DNA from: Diploptera punctata
Taxonomy: Eukaryota; Arthropoda; Insecta; Blattodea; Blaberidae
Assembly (NCBI GenBank): GCA_030220185.1
Contig: JASPKZ010007555.1
Coordinates: forward strand, 369,001 to 433,000
Length of the DNA stretch: 64,000 nucleotides
Direction: 5' to 3'
In this document: in pieces, positions 42,034-54,085 of the stretch
Numbering within the stretch: the first letter of the stretch is position 1
Layout: every line of letters begins with the position of its first letter
Program-made: the position numbers and the translations under genes
Notes under the pieces: model-generated
The model's database searches: none
Told to the model about the DNA's origin: nothing
The model's input: only the letters and a program-made list of their open reading frames with translations

Positions 42034-44333
42034 TGAGTTGCTCAGTGGAAAAGAGGCGCATGCCACAAGTCTCTTGATTGTGAGTTTTTGTTATGGTTCA
42101 GTAGCTCCTGTCTTCTTGCGTCGATTCCAATAATTATTTGCATGGTGACATGTGTCTATTCTCTAACAAGGAGCATAATAAGACTTCAAGATTCTGAATG
42201 CTAGAAATTGCTAAATGGGGGAAGAAAAAAAAAGGCACATGCCACCCTTTTTTTTCTCTCTCTTTATTTCAAGTGGCTACAGTCAACGTTCTTGATAGGT
42301 TGGCAGAAATGAAACTAACCAATCAGAATTTAGTTCCACAGCCCTCTGGATCTATAATATTATAGATCTATAGATCGAGAGGACAGTGGTAGTTTTCAAA
42401 TTGTCTACATCATTTCCAATATGTCTGACATAGATGTTGGTGTTAATGCGTTTTCTGAAGAAAAAAAGACAAGCTAATAGTAAAAGAAGGACTCGTCATG
42501 AAAATAAGTGGAAGGATAATGAAAGAAAAGTCTGAGAAATAGTGGACAACAATATGAAAAGAGAAATAAGAAGATTGTGCCAACAAATGAGTTTGTATAT
42601 AGTGGAATTCCGTGTTGTAAACTAGCATAATGTAATTTTGCTTCACTAATGATTAGTGAAGATAAAAAAAAGTTTAATGAAGTGTATCTGCTTGGGGACT
42701 ACAATAAACAAAATACTTATTTATTTGGACTGGTGCGACCTTATGAGTGTAAGAGAGGTTATGCAAGAAGAGAAAATATGCAAAGGAAGGTTTCATTCAT
42801 ATACTATATTCGTATAAGTAATATTAGTCAACTTGAAGTCTGTAGTCCGCAGAATATCAATAAAACGTTTAAGAACTGTTCGGAAAAGTGATGAATATGT
42901 TAGGAAAGTTTCTGATGATGAAAAAGAGGGACAATCAACCCACTGAAGATAGAATAAGCAAGCATGGCAATAGGCCCAATACAATTGAAGCTGATTAAAA
43001 GGACAAGATTCAAAACGATATTTTAATGTTTCCCAGGTACAGAATGAACATGACACTCTAGTTCTGTGTATGGACCTGCAGCAGGCACTGCTCGCTCCGT
43101 TCATCACAACAGAAACAGTATTTTATAAAAGACAGTTATGGACATATAACTTTTATGCCCGTCGTTACATTGATGGTGAAGCAGTGATGTTTGTATGATC
43201 GGAAAATGTAGCATCAAGGGGAGCTGATAAAGTAGCAAGCTGTGTTCTAAAGGATCCAGAGAATGTGAAAGAAGAACGTCACAGAAAGCTGATTATTCAG
43301 ATTTTTGTGTTGGGCAGAATGAGAACTGTATCATTCTAGGTCTTAGGGTATACCTATTAGACAAAACAGAGTTTTGAAGAAATTGTACAAAGATTTTTTT
43401 TTTGCACCCTGGCCATACATTCATGCCATGCGATCGAAATTTTGAAATAATCGAGAAATTGAACAGAAAGATCCAAGCAGTGTACACTCCTTCAAAATGG
43501 ATTGAACTAATAATAAAAAGAAAGAAAAAAAAACAATTTTTGTAGTTATAGAAATGAAAAGAGAAGATTTTGTTCCCATGTCCTCTATAATTAACAATCT
43601 TGTAAAGCGAGACGTGATGTGGATAAGATGCCTGCTGAAATCAGAAAAGCAATGGTTTTTAGGTTAGTAAATGGAGATCACTCTGTCTATATCAACATTC
43701 CCATGATTTATCTTAGAAACGTTCCAAATTAAGTTTGCAGAAGTCTCGTGGCCGTCCACCATTTTTTAAATAATTATGTTGCCAGTTAAATATTCCAATG
43801 ACGAGCAATAAAATGAGCAAAATTCCAGGATTTGCAGCGCCTCTTGCAGTTTGTAGCACCAATATATGCCTCTTTTTATAATAGTCTAAGAAGTGATGAC
43901 ACTGTGGAGAGGATTGAAGTAGAAGACATTAATGAGGACTTACAGTTATGTAAAATATTATATATAGGATTATTCTTTCAATGTTATCAAATATAATTCA
44001 CTTGAATATGAAATCTGTATTTACAAGTTTTAATTTCCATTGTTCCTGTTAACCTGGCTTAGAATTTTTTTATTGGCAAAGAGTTGCATTATTTGGGGCA
44101 TATGCCACTACTTCATTTGCACAAATTACCTGTCATTTACTTAAAAACACTTAATACTGGGAATATTTCAACTAATATATAGTAAGATATTCAATTCATC
44201 ATCTAATTCAAGATCCTGGTTAAAAAATTAAAACATAATGCCCATATTCCACAAGTAAACAACTTTCAGAAATTATTTGTTTCTGTAAAATTGTATTCTT
44301 GTGGCACGTGCCTCTATTCCACTGGGCAACTCA
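42034..44333 (+). mobile_element. Unclassified TIR transposon with decayed DDE-like gene
   Basis: 2.3 kb. The 36-bp terminal inverted repeats, 42034-42069 and 44298-44333, match at about 32 positions (start TGAGTTGC; inner end GCCACAAG). The inner palindrome GGC-RYRTR-GCC is repeated subterminally at 42234-42245 (GGCACATGCCAC) and 44097-44108. At 44081-44110 a degenerate copy of the whole repeat is present (GAGTTGC ... GGCATATGCCAC). One gene lies between, and no other element is inserted. No clear target duplication. I cannot place it in a named superfamily. Confidence 0.7.
42421..43950 (+). pseudogene. Decayed protein of a multicopy arthropod family (putative DDE transposase)
   Basis: The ATG at 42421 opens MSDIDVGVNAFSEE, then frames shift repeatedly. 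Recognisable blocks in order: HDTLVLCMDLQQALLAPFIT, VFYKRQLWTYNFYARRYIDG, SENVASRGADKVASCVLK, DYSDFCVGQNENCIILGL, HPGHTFMPCDRNFEIIEKLN, LQKSRGRPPFF (AT-hook-like) and APIYASFYNSLRS. I recognise this order from uncharacterised proteins predicted in many copies in arthropods. The Asp in MDLQQ, SDFC and PCDRNF could be a DDD triad; that is inference. It lies between inverted repeats, which supports a transposase. Confidence 0.6.
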
Positions 44334-46299
44334 AATTTGTAAAAGAATGTTATCTGTGATAAAAATAGTTATTTCAACTTAAGATACTCCTCATTATTCA
44401 GTATAAAAATATATGAAATGGTGGTGGGAAATGTTTTTCTTGTGAGAACTGGAATCTATATTTTTTTTAAACCAGCAACAATCGCATCATCGTCGAGTCT
44501 CATCTTCGTTGAAATCGTTTCTCCATTTGGTAGCGCATATTGGTAAAATCAAGCCTCTTACTCGTAATTTCCAGCTTCTAATTTATCAAGAAAGAATTAA
44601 AATATGATGTAAAAAGTGATTCTTAAGATATATACAGCAGCCAAGCAATGTCTCTACTGTTTGGTAATCATTTTCTGTCTTGTGATTTCCTTAATATCCT
44701 TTAAATCAGATGAAAACTCTTTCCATGCCAGTAATTCCATAGTGACTTTTTTTTCTCAAAACTGCTCAAAATGTTCTCAGTTTTGGACCGACAAATACGC
44801 CTTCTTTTAATCTATCATCACTGATTTTTAGGTAACAGAGTCTTTAGGTGTTGAAATGTTCGCCTCTCTTATGTAGAGTTTTCATATTTTTTTTTAATTG
44901 CCTCTAGATTTATCATCAGTGCAAGTAGGATCAGTTGAAGAATAGTGATGCCACGTGTTTCTCTGGAATGGGTGTATATATCAAGAAAGAACATTCTAAG
45001 TGCATATATTTATATCTGTAACCATTTGCGTTGCGTTTGACTGTCATTGATTAATAAATAGGTCCTACTAATTTCTGTGATCTTCTCAACTTGAGCTTTT
45101 TTTCTTTTTCTTTCTTCGATATGGAATACTCCCTTAGCCTTTGAAAATTCCTCTTGACCATAAGCCTCTCTCCTTTTATCCCCCAGAGTGGGTTGCCCCT
45201 TTCGCCAGTTCATCGTACTGTAGACTTTCTATTCCGCGAATTCTGCCGCTGAGGTCTTCGTCGTTATCCTTGCGAGGATCCCTCACACGGCACAATTAGT
45301 CTGACAAGGAAACAATCAACCATTGCATGCCGAAATCCACCTTGAACTTTCTTCCAGAGAAGCGTTGTGATGTGCCAATGCCGTGTCAAAAAAATCTGTC
45401 TTTAACTGCAAAGGCACTAACATCTAGGGCCATATATCAGATTTAAAATATAGGGAAGTAATATAACTCCTGTATTGGCATACCGCCGTCCGTACAGTGG
45501 GTTGCCTTCTGTTCCTTGTAGTTAAAATGACATTTGGACGCGGCACAACGCTTCTCTGGGAGAAATTTGATGGTAGGTTTCAGCTTGCAATAGTTGAGAG
45601 TTCCCTTGTGAGTCAAGTGAACTTAGGTTTTTTAACGAGTTGTTTGTTACCCCTCCCGCTACTCTTTTCTTATCCGGACTTGGGACCGTCAATGGCAGAG
45701 TTAATTAATTTATTCTTCTAAATTAGTTTATTCTAATTTTTCTGTCATGTTTACAAAAAATTATGCCTATATTCAGTTGAATGTTTGAAATAAACTTCCT
45801 ATGTTTCAAGTGGAATATAGTCTATAAAACACGTCCATGGCTATTTTTCTTCAAGTTAGTGTTTAATTCAACCAGTTTTTGTATTAATTTTAAATTTGTA
45901 TTTTTGTTTTATTTCTTCACTCCAATAATACAACATGTGTTTAATTTCAAGTTTTCATTCTACTAATGCTTATTTAGCTGTTACTATTACTTCTAGTAAT
46001 GTCCTGATGTAAGTCCTCTCGAACACATTTTTATCCTGTAGTTTTTCATCTAAACTTTTTTTATGAAATATACCGTATTGTTATCCTCTAAACTAGTAAG
46101 ATTTTATCTTGATTCTTCAGTGTTCATATTATCTTATTTTGTTTCAACTTGTACATTTTTCCTTCCTTCATTAATATTATCACTTGCAAAAGGGAGCATT
46201 TTTTTAAATTTACTATATAATGGTATATTCCACAATTTATTTCTATATAAATTAAATTGCTATATCTTAAATTTTAATAGTGAATCCGTTTGCTGGTTA
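44334..46299. other. No supported gene; AT-rich
   Basis: Several 60-80 codon frames exist but are low-complexity. The part from about 45000 may continue the LINE remnant of 46300, but I cannot follow a motif. Confidence 0.35.
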
Positions 46300-46880
46300 T
46301 GTAATCTATAATATGTCTTCTTGTGTTTTGGGTCCTTGTATGTTTACGAATTTTCTTATGTTGAAAAAACCCATTTACATGTTCAAAGAATTTTGCTCAG
46401 AGAAATAAAATGATATTTCTGTATTATCAGTTACGTTCTTTACCAAATGGTCTCACAACTTGACTCTTGCATGTCTTCCAATCCTACCACTGAAATTTTC
46501 CAAATTATTTATCTAGTATTTCCAATTACAGGTATTATGATTTAATTTGGTATAAAATTATTCCTTTCTTTGCTCTGTGCCATCATCACTGATGGTGTAT
46601 ACTCCCAAAATGACCAGTCTTCTGTTGATCGTATGTAGGGCCTATATTCATCTTTATAAAATTTTCATCAATTGCCTCTCAATTTGTTATATATATATTT
46701 TTAACTTTTCTTAACTCTAATAATTGATGCTTTTTTGCATGTTTTTCTTTCGAAATTCCACTCTACAGATGCAAGTATGATCTTGAATTTCTGTTTATTT
46801 TAGTTTTTTTCTAAATATTATTATATCCTCGTTTATCTCTGTTAAGCTGTTCATTATTTTCCAACTTTTATTTCTAATCC
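46300..46880 (-). pseudogene. LINE endonuclease remnant
   Basis: Minus strand: FSGRIGRHARVKL, a stop, then DHLVKNVTDNTEISFYFSEQ, NSLNM, a stop, and MGFFNIRKFVNIQGPKTQED. This resembles the endonuclease stretch with GR.GR, a G/C.QN.L and a FF.H..IHKYTW pattern. It is degraded and the family is unclear. Confidence 0.4.
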
Positions 46881-46931
46881 CTTGTACATTTTATGTTCCT
46901 GGAAGAATCATTTTCCCTACCTTATTTCGTT

Positions 46932-46933
<2 letters not shown>

Positions 46934-47020
<87 letters not shown>
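46934..47020. repeat. (AAT)n tail of LINE-A copy 2
   Basis: About 29 AAT units, longer than the 42-bp tail of the first copy. Confidence 0.95.
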
Positions 47021-47021
<1 letters not shown>

Positions 47022-47264
47022 GCTTTATTTTACCTGGCAGAGTTAAGGCCTTAAGGCCTTGTCTACCACTCAACCAGGTTTAAAAAAAAATACAAACAAA
47101 AAATAGTCTTAAATCTAAATTACAATATATATATATATATATATATAAATATAAACGATTACAAGTTATGAATACAATACAATTAATATTTATAATGTAT
47201 TTTGATTACTCTAAATTTAACGAATTAAATATATATGTACAATATATATATATATATATATATA
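46934..47264 (-). mobile_element. LINE-A 3' end, second copy
   Basis: Minus-strand copy of 3395-3668. It shares ACCTGGCAGAGTTAAGGCCT, the CTCAACCAGGT block, a (TA)n run and the CAAGTTATGAATACAATACA segment. Only the 3' UTR was inserted. The tail (AAT)n spans 46934-47020, and its translation gives a spurious poly-Leu frame. Confidence 0.85.
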
Positions 47265-47265
47265 A

Positions 47266-47309
<44 letters not shown>
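47266..47309. repeat. (AAT)n on the 5' side of LINE-A copy 2
   Basis: An AAT run in the same phase direction as the tail, across the 330-bp fragment. It may be target sequence. Confidence 0.9.
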
Positions 47310-47311
<2 letters not shown>

Positions 47312-47551
47312 TAGATGACACGCAGATCCGAAAACCAAGGCAGATATCGGGAGAGATTACAAGGATTCACGTGCAGAGCGTGTCGCATTCCCTCAAACTT
47401 AGTTTGTTTCATTAACCGGATTTCTCTACTTCTCACAGTAGTTGTCCTCGCGAAACTGAGTGAATCCCGTTGCAGATGTTATAGCAAAGGCATTTTTTCT
47501 ATGTACAGCCTGGAATCGTGTCTGAGACCCCTGGGATGCTAATGTTACTCC

Positions 47552-47582
<31 letters not shown>

Positions 47583-48699
47583 GAATGGAAATAAGGTCGT
47601 GGGCTCCGTGTCGCAAATTTAATTAAAAACATTAAGCGTGAAATAAGAGATTTTTTAATATCAATACTAATGAGCTGAATGTATTAATATTTACGAACAC
47701 TTGAATGTCTTTTCCGTGTTCTGAGCATTAAAATTAATAAAGATCTGAATATTTTAATTCATGTTAAGATTTTTTATGAAATACTATTTGTCATATACTC
47801 TGTTATTTTACAATTCAGACTTTGGCAATGTAATTTTTCGCATTCTATACAAAGCAAGCGGGAAAATGAATTTAAGCGATGATAGATTTCAGTACTTCCT
47901 TTCTGATCAATGTGGACAAAATCATTTTGTTCTGGATTATTAAAGTGTATATCAGAGCTTGAGGTTTCTTATAGTCAAAGGATAAGTTAAAGTAATTGGT
48001 ACATATAAACCAAATTCAACGGTATTTGATATGAAAATGTGGATGCCATTATTATTTAATAATTTTACTCTGTACAAAGGATAAAAAATTGTATTTGTGT
48101 AAAATGTGTAAAGGAGAAATGTTCTTACTCGGACACAATTCAGTCCTTTATATCACATCCCGTTCAATCCAGTTTATTTTAAGTGGCATAGAGAAACAGC
48201 AAGCGAAGCAGTGCCGTTAAATATGAATTCCCTGGCAAACTTCGTTGTTAGCGCCTTGAGTTCGTAATGTAGGCTGCGCCGCCAGACAGTGGAGGCAGAG
48301 AAGTTGCTTGGTGTATGCGGAAAGGCATATCCCTCCGTCTCGCTAGATATGATAGCACCAAGGAATCGACTGTACCTGACACGGAATAATGTAATTTGGA
48401 GTTATCTATGTTAAAGTATGTTCTGCCTACTGCATAAATTGTATTTTTCGGAATTCAATGTATTTTTTTGTTTCTGATATCTGTACTGTTTAATAAATTA
48501 TAAAACCAATAAAGTAAATTTTATTAGTATAAGTTAAATCCCGTAAATTCCCAGGTGAGAAAGCGATGCTCCCTTGTGGGCGTTACTTAACGAAGCTAAT
48601 TTAGTTACGCTTGTTACTTTACAGATGTCAGCAGGTGACATAACCTCAAAGAGACATTTCGTAGTTAGTGGTTGGGAAAGATCGATTAAGTATGCTCAG
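47310..48699. other. No gene recognised
   Basis: (TA)n at 47553-47580. 47395-47430 weakly matches 14560-14600. Otherwise unique. Confidence 0.4.
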
Positions 48700-48812
48700 A
48701 GATTCTAATTTAGGCTCAAGGTTCTTTTAATAGACCGAAAATCTTTAGATTCGGGACCCACAACTTAAAGTCCCTCCGGGAGGATTGTCCCTTGGATTTT
48801 TCTTCTTCTTAC
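48700..48812 (-). mobile_element. SINE-3 partial copy
   Basis: TTTAGATTCGGGACCCACAA and AAAGTCCCTCCGGGAGGA match 54370-54415. Head missing. Confidence 0.65.
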
Positions 48813-48984
48813 AGAATTATTTAAAGCCTGGGTTGGAAGTCTAGCTTATGCTCTAAATACTCGAGTACTTATATATGATCGAAATTTACAAATAAACCAG
48901 TAATACTAATAATAATATGTAATATTTTTGTAGACTTTGTACTTTTATTAGTTTTATTATATTCCTTTTAATATATTTTATTTC

Positions 48985-49925
48985 TTAGAAAACTTTTTAA
49001 CATTCCATTTCCTCTGGATTTCGTACAAGGAGTTTCCATATGCCTCTTTGATACCCCCATTCGCCCCATATGTCCTGCCCTTTGCAGTCTCCAAGACTTA
49101 ACAGTTTTTATCACATCTGGTTACCCATAAAGTTCACTCAGCTCACTGTTAAGAAGTCTTCTCCATTCACATCTCTTATCTCTGTTTGGTCCAAACATTT
49201 TCCTAAGAACTTTATTTTCAAATGTAATTTTTTCTATTCTCTTAAAGTAAGCGTACATGTTTAGTATCCATATAACATAGGATAATAACAATTTTATAGG
49301 CTATATTTTTAGTTTAACGTTTTTTCAAAGAAGTTGGGATGACAAAAGTCCCTGTAATGCGCAATAGTAAGCATTTTCAGAATTGAGCCTATTTTTAGTG
49401 CCTTTCTGTACCTCATTTCTGTTTCTAATTATTGTTACTAGGTATTCGAATTCAATCACTTCAAAATTTCCGTCATTTGTTATTAACTGTCCGTTTCGAT
49501 TATAAAATGTATATCTACTTGTGACCATTTATTGATGTTTACTAGTGTTACTCAATGCGTGTGTTGGCCCTTAGTATCTCCTCGCATGATAAATCATCAT
49601 CAGCACATACTAACAGCTTATTAATGTCATTGAGTTGTACTCTTTGTCCTCTAAAGATATGATGGCATACTCTAGTACAAAATTGAATAGTAGAGGAGGT
49701 ACTGCATCTCTTTGCTTTATTCCATTGTGAATTTCGAAAGTATCTGATATCTGTTTACCTATCCGCAACTACTCTCTCTACCAGTTAGACACATTCGAAC
49801 AAATTGTAACTTTTAGGTATCCCGAATTCCAGCAGGATAGGCCTACTATATAACTTCTCCCTCTTAATTAAAACGTATGACTTTTTTGAAGCCTACATAT
49901 AATTCATGTACAGTACCATTTTGAA
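48985..49925 (-). pseudogene. LINE-C RT/C-terminal fragment, longest minus-strand copy
   Basis: It includes a decayed RT motif C (CADDDLSCEE near 49590). It continues with MVTSRYTFYNRNGQLITNDG, NFEVIEFEYLVTIIRN and SENAYYCALQGLLSSQLL (frame 49528-49325), then a broken FENKVLRKMFGPNRD, and ends near 48985. The order matches 54998-55260 and adds upstream palm/thumb sequence. Confidence 0.7.
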
Positions 49926-50748
49926 ACGGTCAAGGACACATTAACTCTCGCTCCCCGAGCTTCTCAGTGATGTTGCTATTACGGAGACACTTGATGTATT
50001 CAGAGGAGTGGGAGGAAAATGCAAGCGAGAGCGGCCGGGAGTCCCGTTGGATCAGATTTCCCGTGAGCAGTGAACAATCTTCATAAGCAAAATATTGTAG
50101 CCTCTATAATGACCGTGTAAGCTAAAGAAAATGTGTTAAATAAATTATCTGCTGGAACCTGCATTTTACAAGCCTTACTCTGTGAAGCTTGTATATTACA
50201 TATGAAAAAAATAATTAAATATGTACTTAGTACGTACTGTAAATAAAATGTACACCGACAGCACTAAACGTGTTTTTAGAATTTACATAAGTTATTTCCG
50301 TACGAAATTGTTAAGAAAATAATTCTTTTTTCGCCGATTTGTAATGAAATAAACCTTAAATGTTTTATAGATCTATATTCAAATAATAATAATAATAATA
50401 ATTGTTATTATTATTATTAATATTATTATGAAAATTAATATTTATTCATAAAATAAGTAATCCATATGACTATTAGGAAAAGTACTGCTTCGTATATACA
50501 GTAAACACTTCTTATGTGGCACGAACATTGAATGACTTTATCGTTCATACCCACTACGAGAATTTCGGGAATTCTCATACTCGAGCTCTTGTTACCAGTA
50601 CAAGAGGCTCTCGTGGCCGTGCTTGCCTTTCAGCCTCTCTAGCTTACGAGAACGAGCGGGAGTAAGAGTTTACCGCCTTTAATGTCCTATATTTCCATTA
50701 ATTTTATAAAATCGTTCTACTATTAAATATCTCATCTATTTTTAGGTC
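49926..50748. other. No gene recognised; small AAT/ATT palindrome
   Basis: AATAATAATAATAATAATT followed by TTATTATTATTATT at 50384-50418 forms a simple hairpin. Nothing else recognised. Confidence 0.4.
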
Positions 50749-50756
50749 TTTTAGAC

Positions 50757-51522
50757 CAGGCGTGTCCAACCTTTTTTGGAAAAGGGCCACTGTCGGTAAG
50801 GTGAACTGATTTGCGGGCCACATGATCCGTCTTTTTACCATACTAAATAGGATCTAAGATAAGCCAATTAATTTAAATATAAAATAGCTAATATATTGTG
50901 ATGTTATTTTTAATAAAATATTAATCAAAATAATATTAGTAAATTTATTTTAAAATTGAATTAAATATTTTTTCATGTATAATCTAATTCTAAAATCTAA
51001 ATTGAATGATATTTTCTTGCCGTTACATTTAGAAGCCATAATTAACACATAAAATTCACAGAATTAATTATATTCTTCAAACCTCTCACTATCACTGACA
51101 CTACAATATGAGCGAACAACTGCAAACTGGAAACTAACTTGAAATGTACAAAATGTAACGATAATAAAACACCTGGCACACACTCGCCTTTGAAAGTAGT
51201 AACCTCGCAGTCAACAATGCATCGCGGTCAACAATGCACAGAGACTTCAAAGCGATGCGCGGTAGGTAGGATCATAAATAAAATTGTAGGCTGGTCGTTT
51301 CTTAAAACGAATGTGATTTCTCAATGTTTGTAGGATGAACTTTCGCGAACACATGTGTTGAACACAGAAAAAAATCTTGCTCTTTCAAGTTTATCTTATA
51401 CCAAATAGAATTACTTATTTCATAAATGATATTAGACTATAATTTAGAAATATCATTGCGGGCCGAAAGCGATGGGATCGAGGGCCGCAAGCGGCCCGCG
51501 GTCCACGGGTTGGACATACCTG
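50757..51522. mobile_element. Non-autonomous hAT (Charlie-like ends), 8-bp duplication
   Basis: 766 bp. Ends CAGGCGTGTCCAACC and complement CAGGTATGTCCAACC. TTTTAGAC flanks it exactly at 50749-50756 and 51523-51530. The GC-rich GGGCCGCAAGCGGCCCGCGG near the right end forms a hairpin. The CAGGNNTGTCCAACC start is known from hAT/Charlie-type repeats. No transposase. Confidence 0.85.
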
Positions 51523-51530
51523 TTTTAGAC

Positions 51531-51557
51531 ATAGTACAGAGAAAACCATAACGTAAT

Positions 51558-51591
<34 letters not shown>

Positions 51592-52213
51592 TATTACTTT
51601 TGGTCGCAAGGTATAATGTGTGTGTGTATTTTTTTCATGGTTACTTTATAATGATGGTTGTAATTGTCCTCTAATTCCGTACGGTAATAAATTTATGTTA
51701 ACTCAACATTTTTTCCTTTGGTATTGTTTATCTCATGATCGGTTTAAGATAAAAAAAATAGTAGCAAATGAAAAGATTTTTTTTGGTATTACTCAAGATG
51801 AATTGATAACAATATAGCCACATGTTACTTGTTTTATCGAAATATATCGTAGAGAGATGAACAATTTGATATTCCCTATGCATTATGTGAAAAGCAGACC
51901 AATACCATCACTTTATCACCACCACTTACCCGAGAAAATTGACGTATTTCACCCAGAGCCCATACGGCATTTTATTATATTTACATTAAGGAATATATAT
52001 GTTTATAATCTGTTCTGACTTGTATGTGAAGTGAATCCAATATTTTTAGAAACATTTTATTAAATTGCTTGGGAAAATTGTATGGAGGTTGGTAAAATCT
52101 GCCATTTTTTATTCAATGTCTGATCAGAAATATTTTTTTTGTTGACGTCACGTGAAGGTGCAATGCGTTTTTTTGTAATCCCAAGTACTTCATCCCTCCC
52201 TCAACAACCTTGC

Positions 52214-52271
<58 letters not shown>

Positions 52272-52548
52272 CACAACTCTCCAGTTGTTACCCATCCGAG
52301 CGTGAATTCTTTGCTTGCACTTATCTTTGTTCTCACTTTCCAAGCTTTGGTTGTCAAGGTATCATTTTCTTGGCTTGTTTTCAAACTGTTACAGTAGTCG
52401 TCGTGACATTCTTCTCTCCATACTTAAAATTGTAGACTGTAAATTGGGACCTGCGAAATACCGTCCAAAAAGTCTAAAATATCAAATATATCAATCTTAT
52501 TTAAAGTATTTTGTTAAATAATCAATTCAAACTATTAAATTATCATAA
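51531..52548. other. No gene recognised; (TA)n(CA)n
   Basis: (TA)n(CA)n at 51559-51592 and a small (GT)n at 51618-51627. No domain-bearing frame. Confidence 0.4.
52219..52268. repeat. (CT)n microsatellite
   Basis: About 25 CT units. The poly-LS and poly-ER frames across it are artefacts. Confidence 0.95.
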
Positions 52549-53272
52549 GTAATGTCACGAGTGATTTCCAAATTATCGATAAATTCACGACTCACGAAGT
52601 GAGGAGTGAATTTATCTGGAGCATTTGGAAATGAAGAGTGGCATTTGTTAGGACTATTTAACGAATAAAATTAAGCTGTTTACTCGCAAATCATTATTTA
52701 AATATAGTTATTTTAAAATATTTATATATTTAATGTAAACGGCGATGTTTGAAAACAAATGAGAAACGATTGGTACGCTTCATTTCCTTCTTTTGTTCGT
52801 CACTGCAACCAGATCATATTATTTATTGCCAAAGGATCGCAATATTGTAAGAATGCACTCTAGTGGAGAAAAAATGAAACACATCAAACTGTATATTAAT
52901 TCATATGTCATGTCCTATGATGTAAATATGACAATTATGTTTTTATGAAAAAAAAATACATTTAAGAAAGTGCAAACAGTGGTTTCTTTTTTTGGTGGTA
53001 TAATCAATGTTTTTATATTAACTCCCGCATGCGGTATGTGTTGGCATTCATGCACTATAGGCTATATACAATCTGGTAGTCGTATTTCTTAGTGAGTCAG
53101 TCACTACAAAATAATGCTATGATCTATTCAGAATGTTAAAAAGGGGGTGCTTTCTTTATTATAATAAACTTTAGTTGGTAAATTCTAGGCGAAACACGAC
53201 TGTGATTGGTTGTAAATAAAAAACCATTGTAACGTGATTGGTCATTGACTCTCATTTGAGGCATGAGTTAAA
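52549..53272. mobile_element. Repeat R copy 1 (724 bp)
   Basis: Matches 63357-63713 at both ends. It has near its left end a hairpin with arms 52578-52595 and 52599-52616 (GATAAATTCACGACTCAC). The right end reads GTGATTGGTCATTGACTC...GAGTTAAAT. No coding capacity; class unknown. Confidence 0.65.
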
Positions 53273-53279
53273 TGGTCAT

Positions 53280-53530
53280 AATTAATCTGTAAAATGTTAA
53301 GTCTCGTAGACTGCAATGGGCAGGATATATCTCACGAATGGCGAATAAAAGGGTGGACATGGAAACTCCTTGTACGAAAATCCAGAGGGTAGGCCAAGAA
53401 TGAGATGGAAGTATTACATTAACCGTAATTTGAGGGAGGTAAATTATACAAGGGATGATTGGAAAACAAATCTTAGGACTGGGATCTAATGTTCGCGCGG
53501 CCTTCAATCTTGTGTTTGATAGTGGCAGTG
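53280..53530 (+). pseudogene. LINE-C C-terminal fragment
   Basis: RLQWAGYISRMANKRVDMET-like and GRPRMRWKYYINRNLREVNY-like segments, then GATAGTGGCAGTGAGTGAG, the LINE-C tail. Several indels. Confidence 0.7.
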
Positions 53531-53639
53531 AGTGAGTAATTTATACTTAAGAATGGTCTCACAAAGTGAGACATTCGTCCTTCTTCCTTAACATTTTGTT
53601 CAGCAGGTCTAAAACTCTGTCAGGTTTTCATTTGCATTT

Positions 53640-53790
53640 AAATAATTATTTAGTTTTATTAACGAATTCCGAAGTAGTGAAGCTATTGAAGTCATTCTCA
53701 TAAAAAATATATATATTTTTAAATAATTTTACTGATCTTCACCGATCGTATCTAGTAGACACGGACAATTATCATGACCAAAGTATGTAT
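53640..53790. repeat. Small dispersed repeat, copy 2
   Basis: AACGAATTCCGAAGTAGTGA, AGCTATTGAAGTCATTCTCA, matching 14785-14865. Class unknown. Confidence 0.45.
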
Positions 53791-53799
53791 TATTATTTA

Positions 53800-54085
53800 C
53801 AGTGTTCTTCACTACATTCCTAGCATTTTCATGCTATGCTTTACAGCTTTACTAGGGAATTATATGTGGTAGCTTCCCGTTGCTTTCCACACCGGGGATG
53901 TTGATGATGATGGCCAGATGATGTTCGGGGGCCGTTTGGAGCTTCAAGCTTTCTGATATTTGTCTTACAGGTGAGGGAAAACCCCGAAAAAAAAACATCA
54001 CCCAGGAAGCTTGTCCCGACCGGAAATCGAACACCGGCCTGCTGAGTGACAAGGCAGCACGCTACCTTTAGACCACAACGGTGGA
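53800..54085 (-). mobile_element. SINE-1 copy
   Basis: Full length but diverged. B-box complement GGAAATCGAACACCGG, head complement CCACAACGGTGGA at 54085. The 3' end is not in a (TA)n tract, unlike most copies. Confidence 0.8.

Noticed and set aside
46891..47073. Poly-Leu protein
   Set aside because: Translation of the (AAT)n tail of LINE-A.
46934..47309. CRISPR-like or tandem array
   Set aside because: Simple AAT microsatellite with a LINE fragment between; no repeat-spacer structure.
52113..52435. Poly-ER and poly-SL frames
   Set aside because: Translations of a (CT)n microsatellite.
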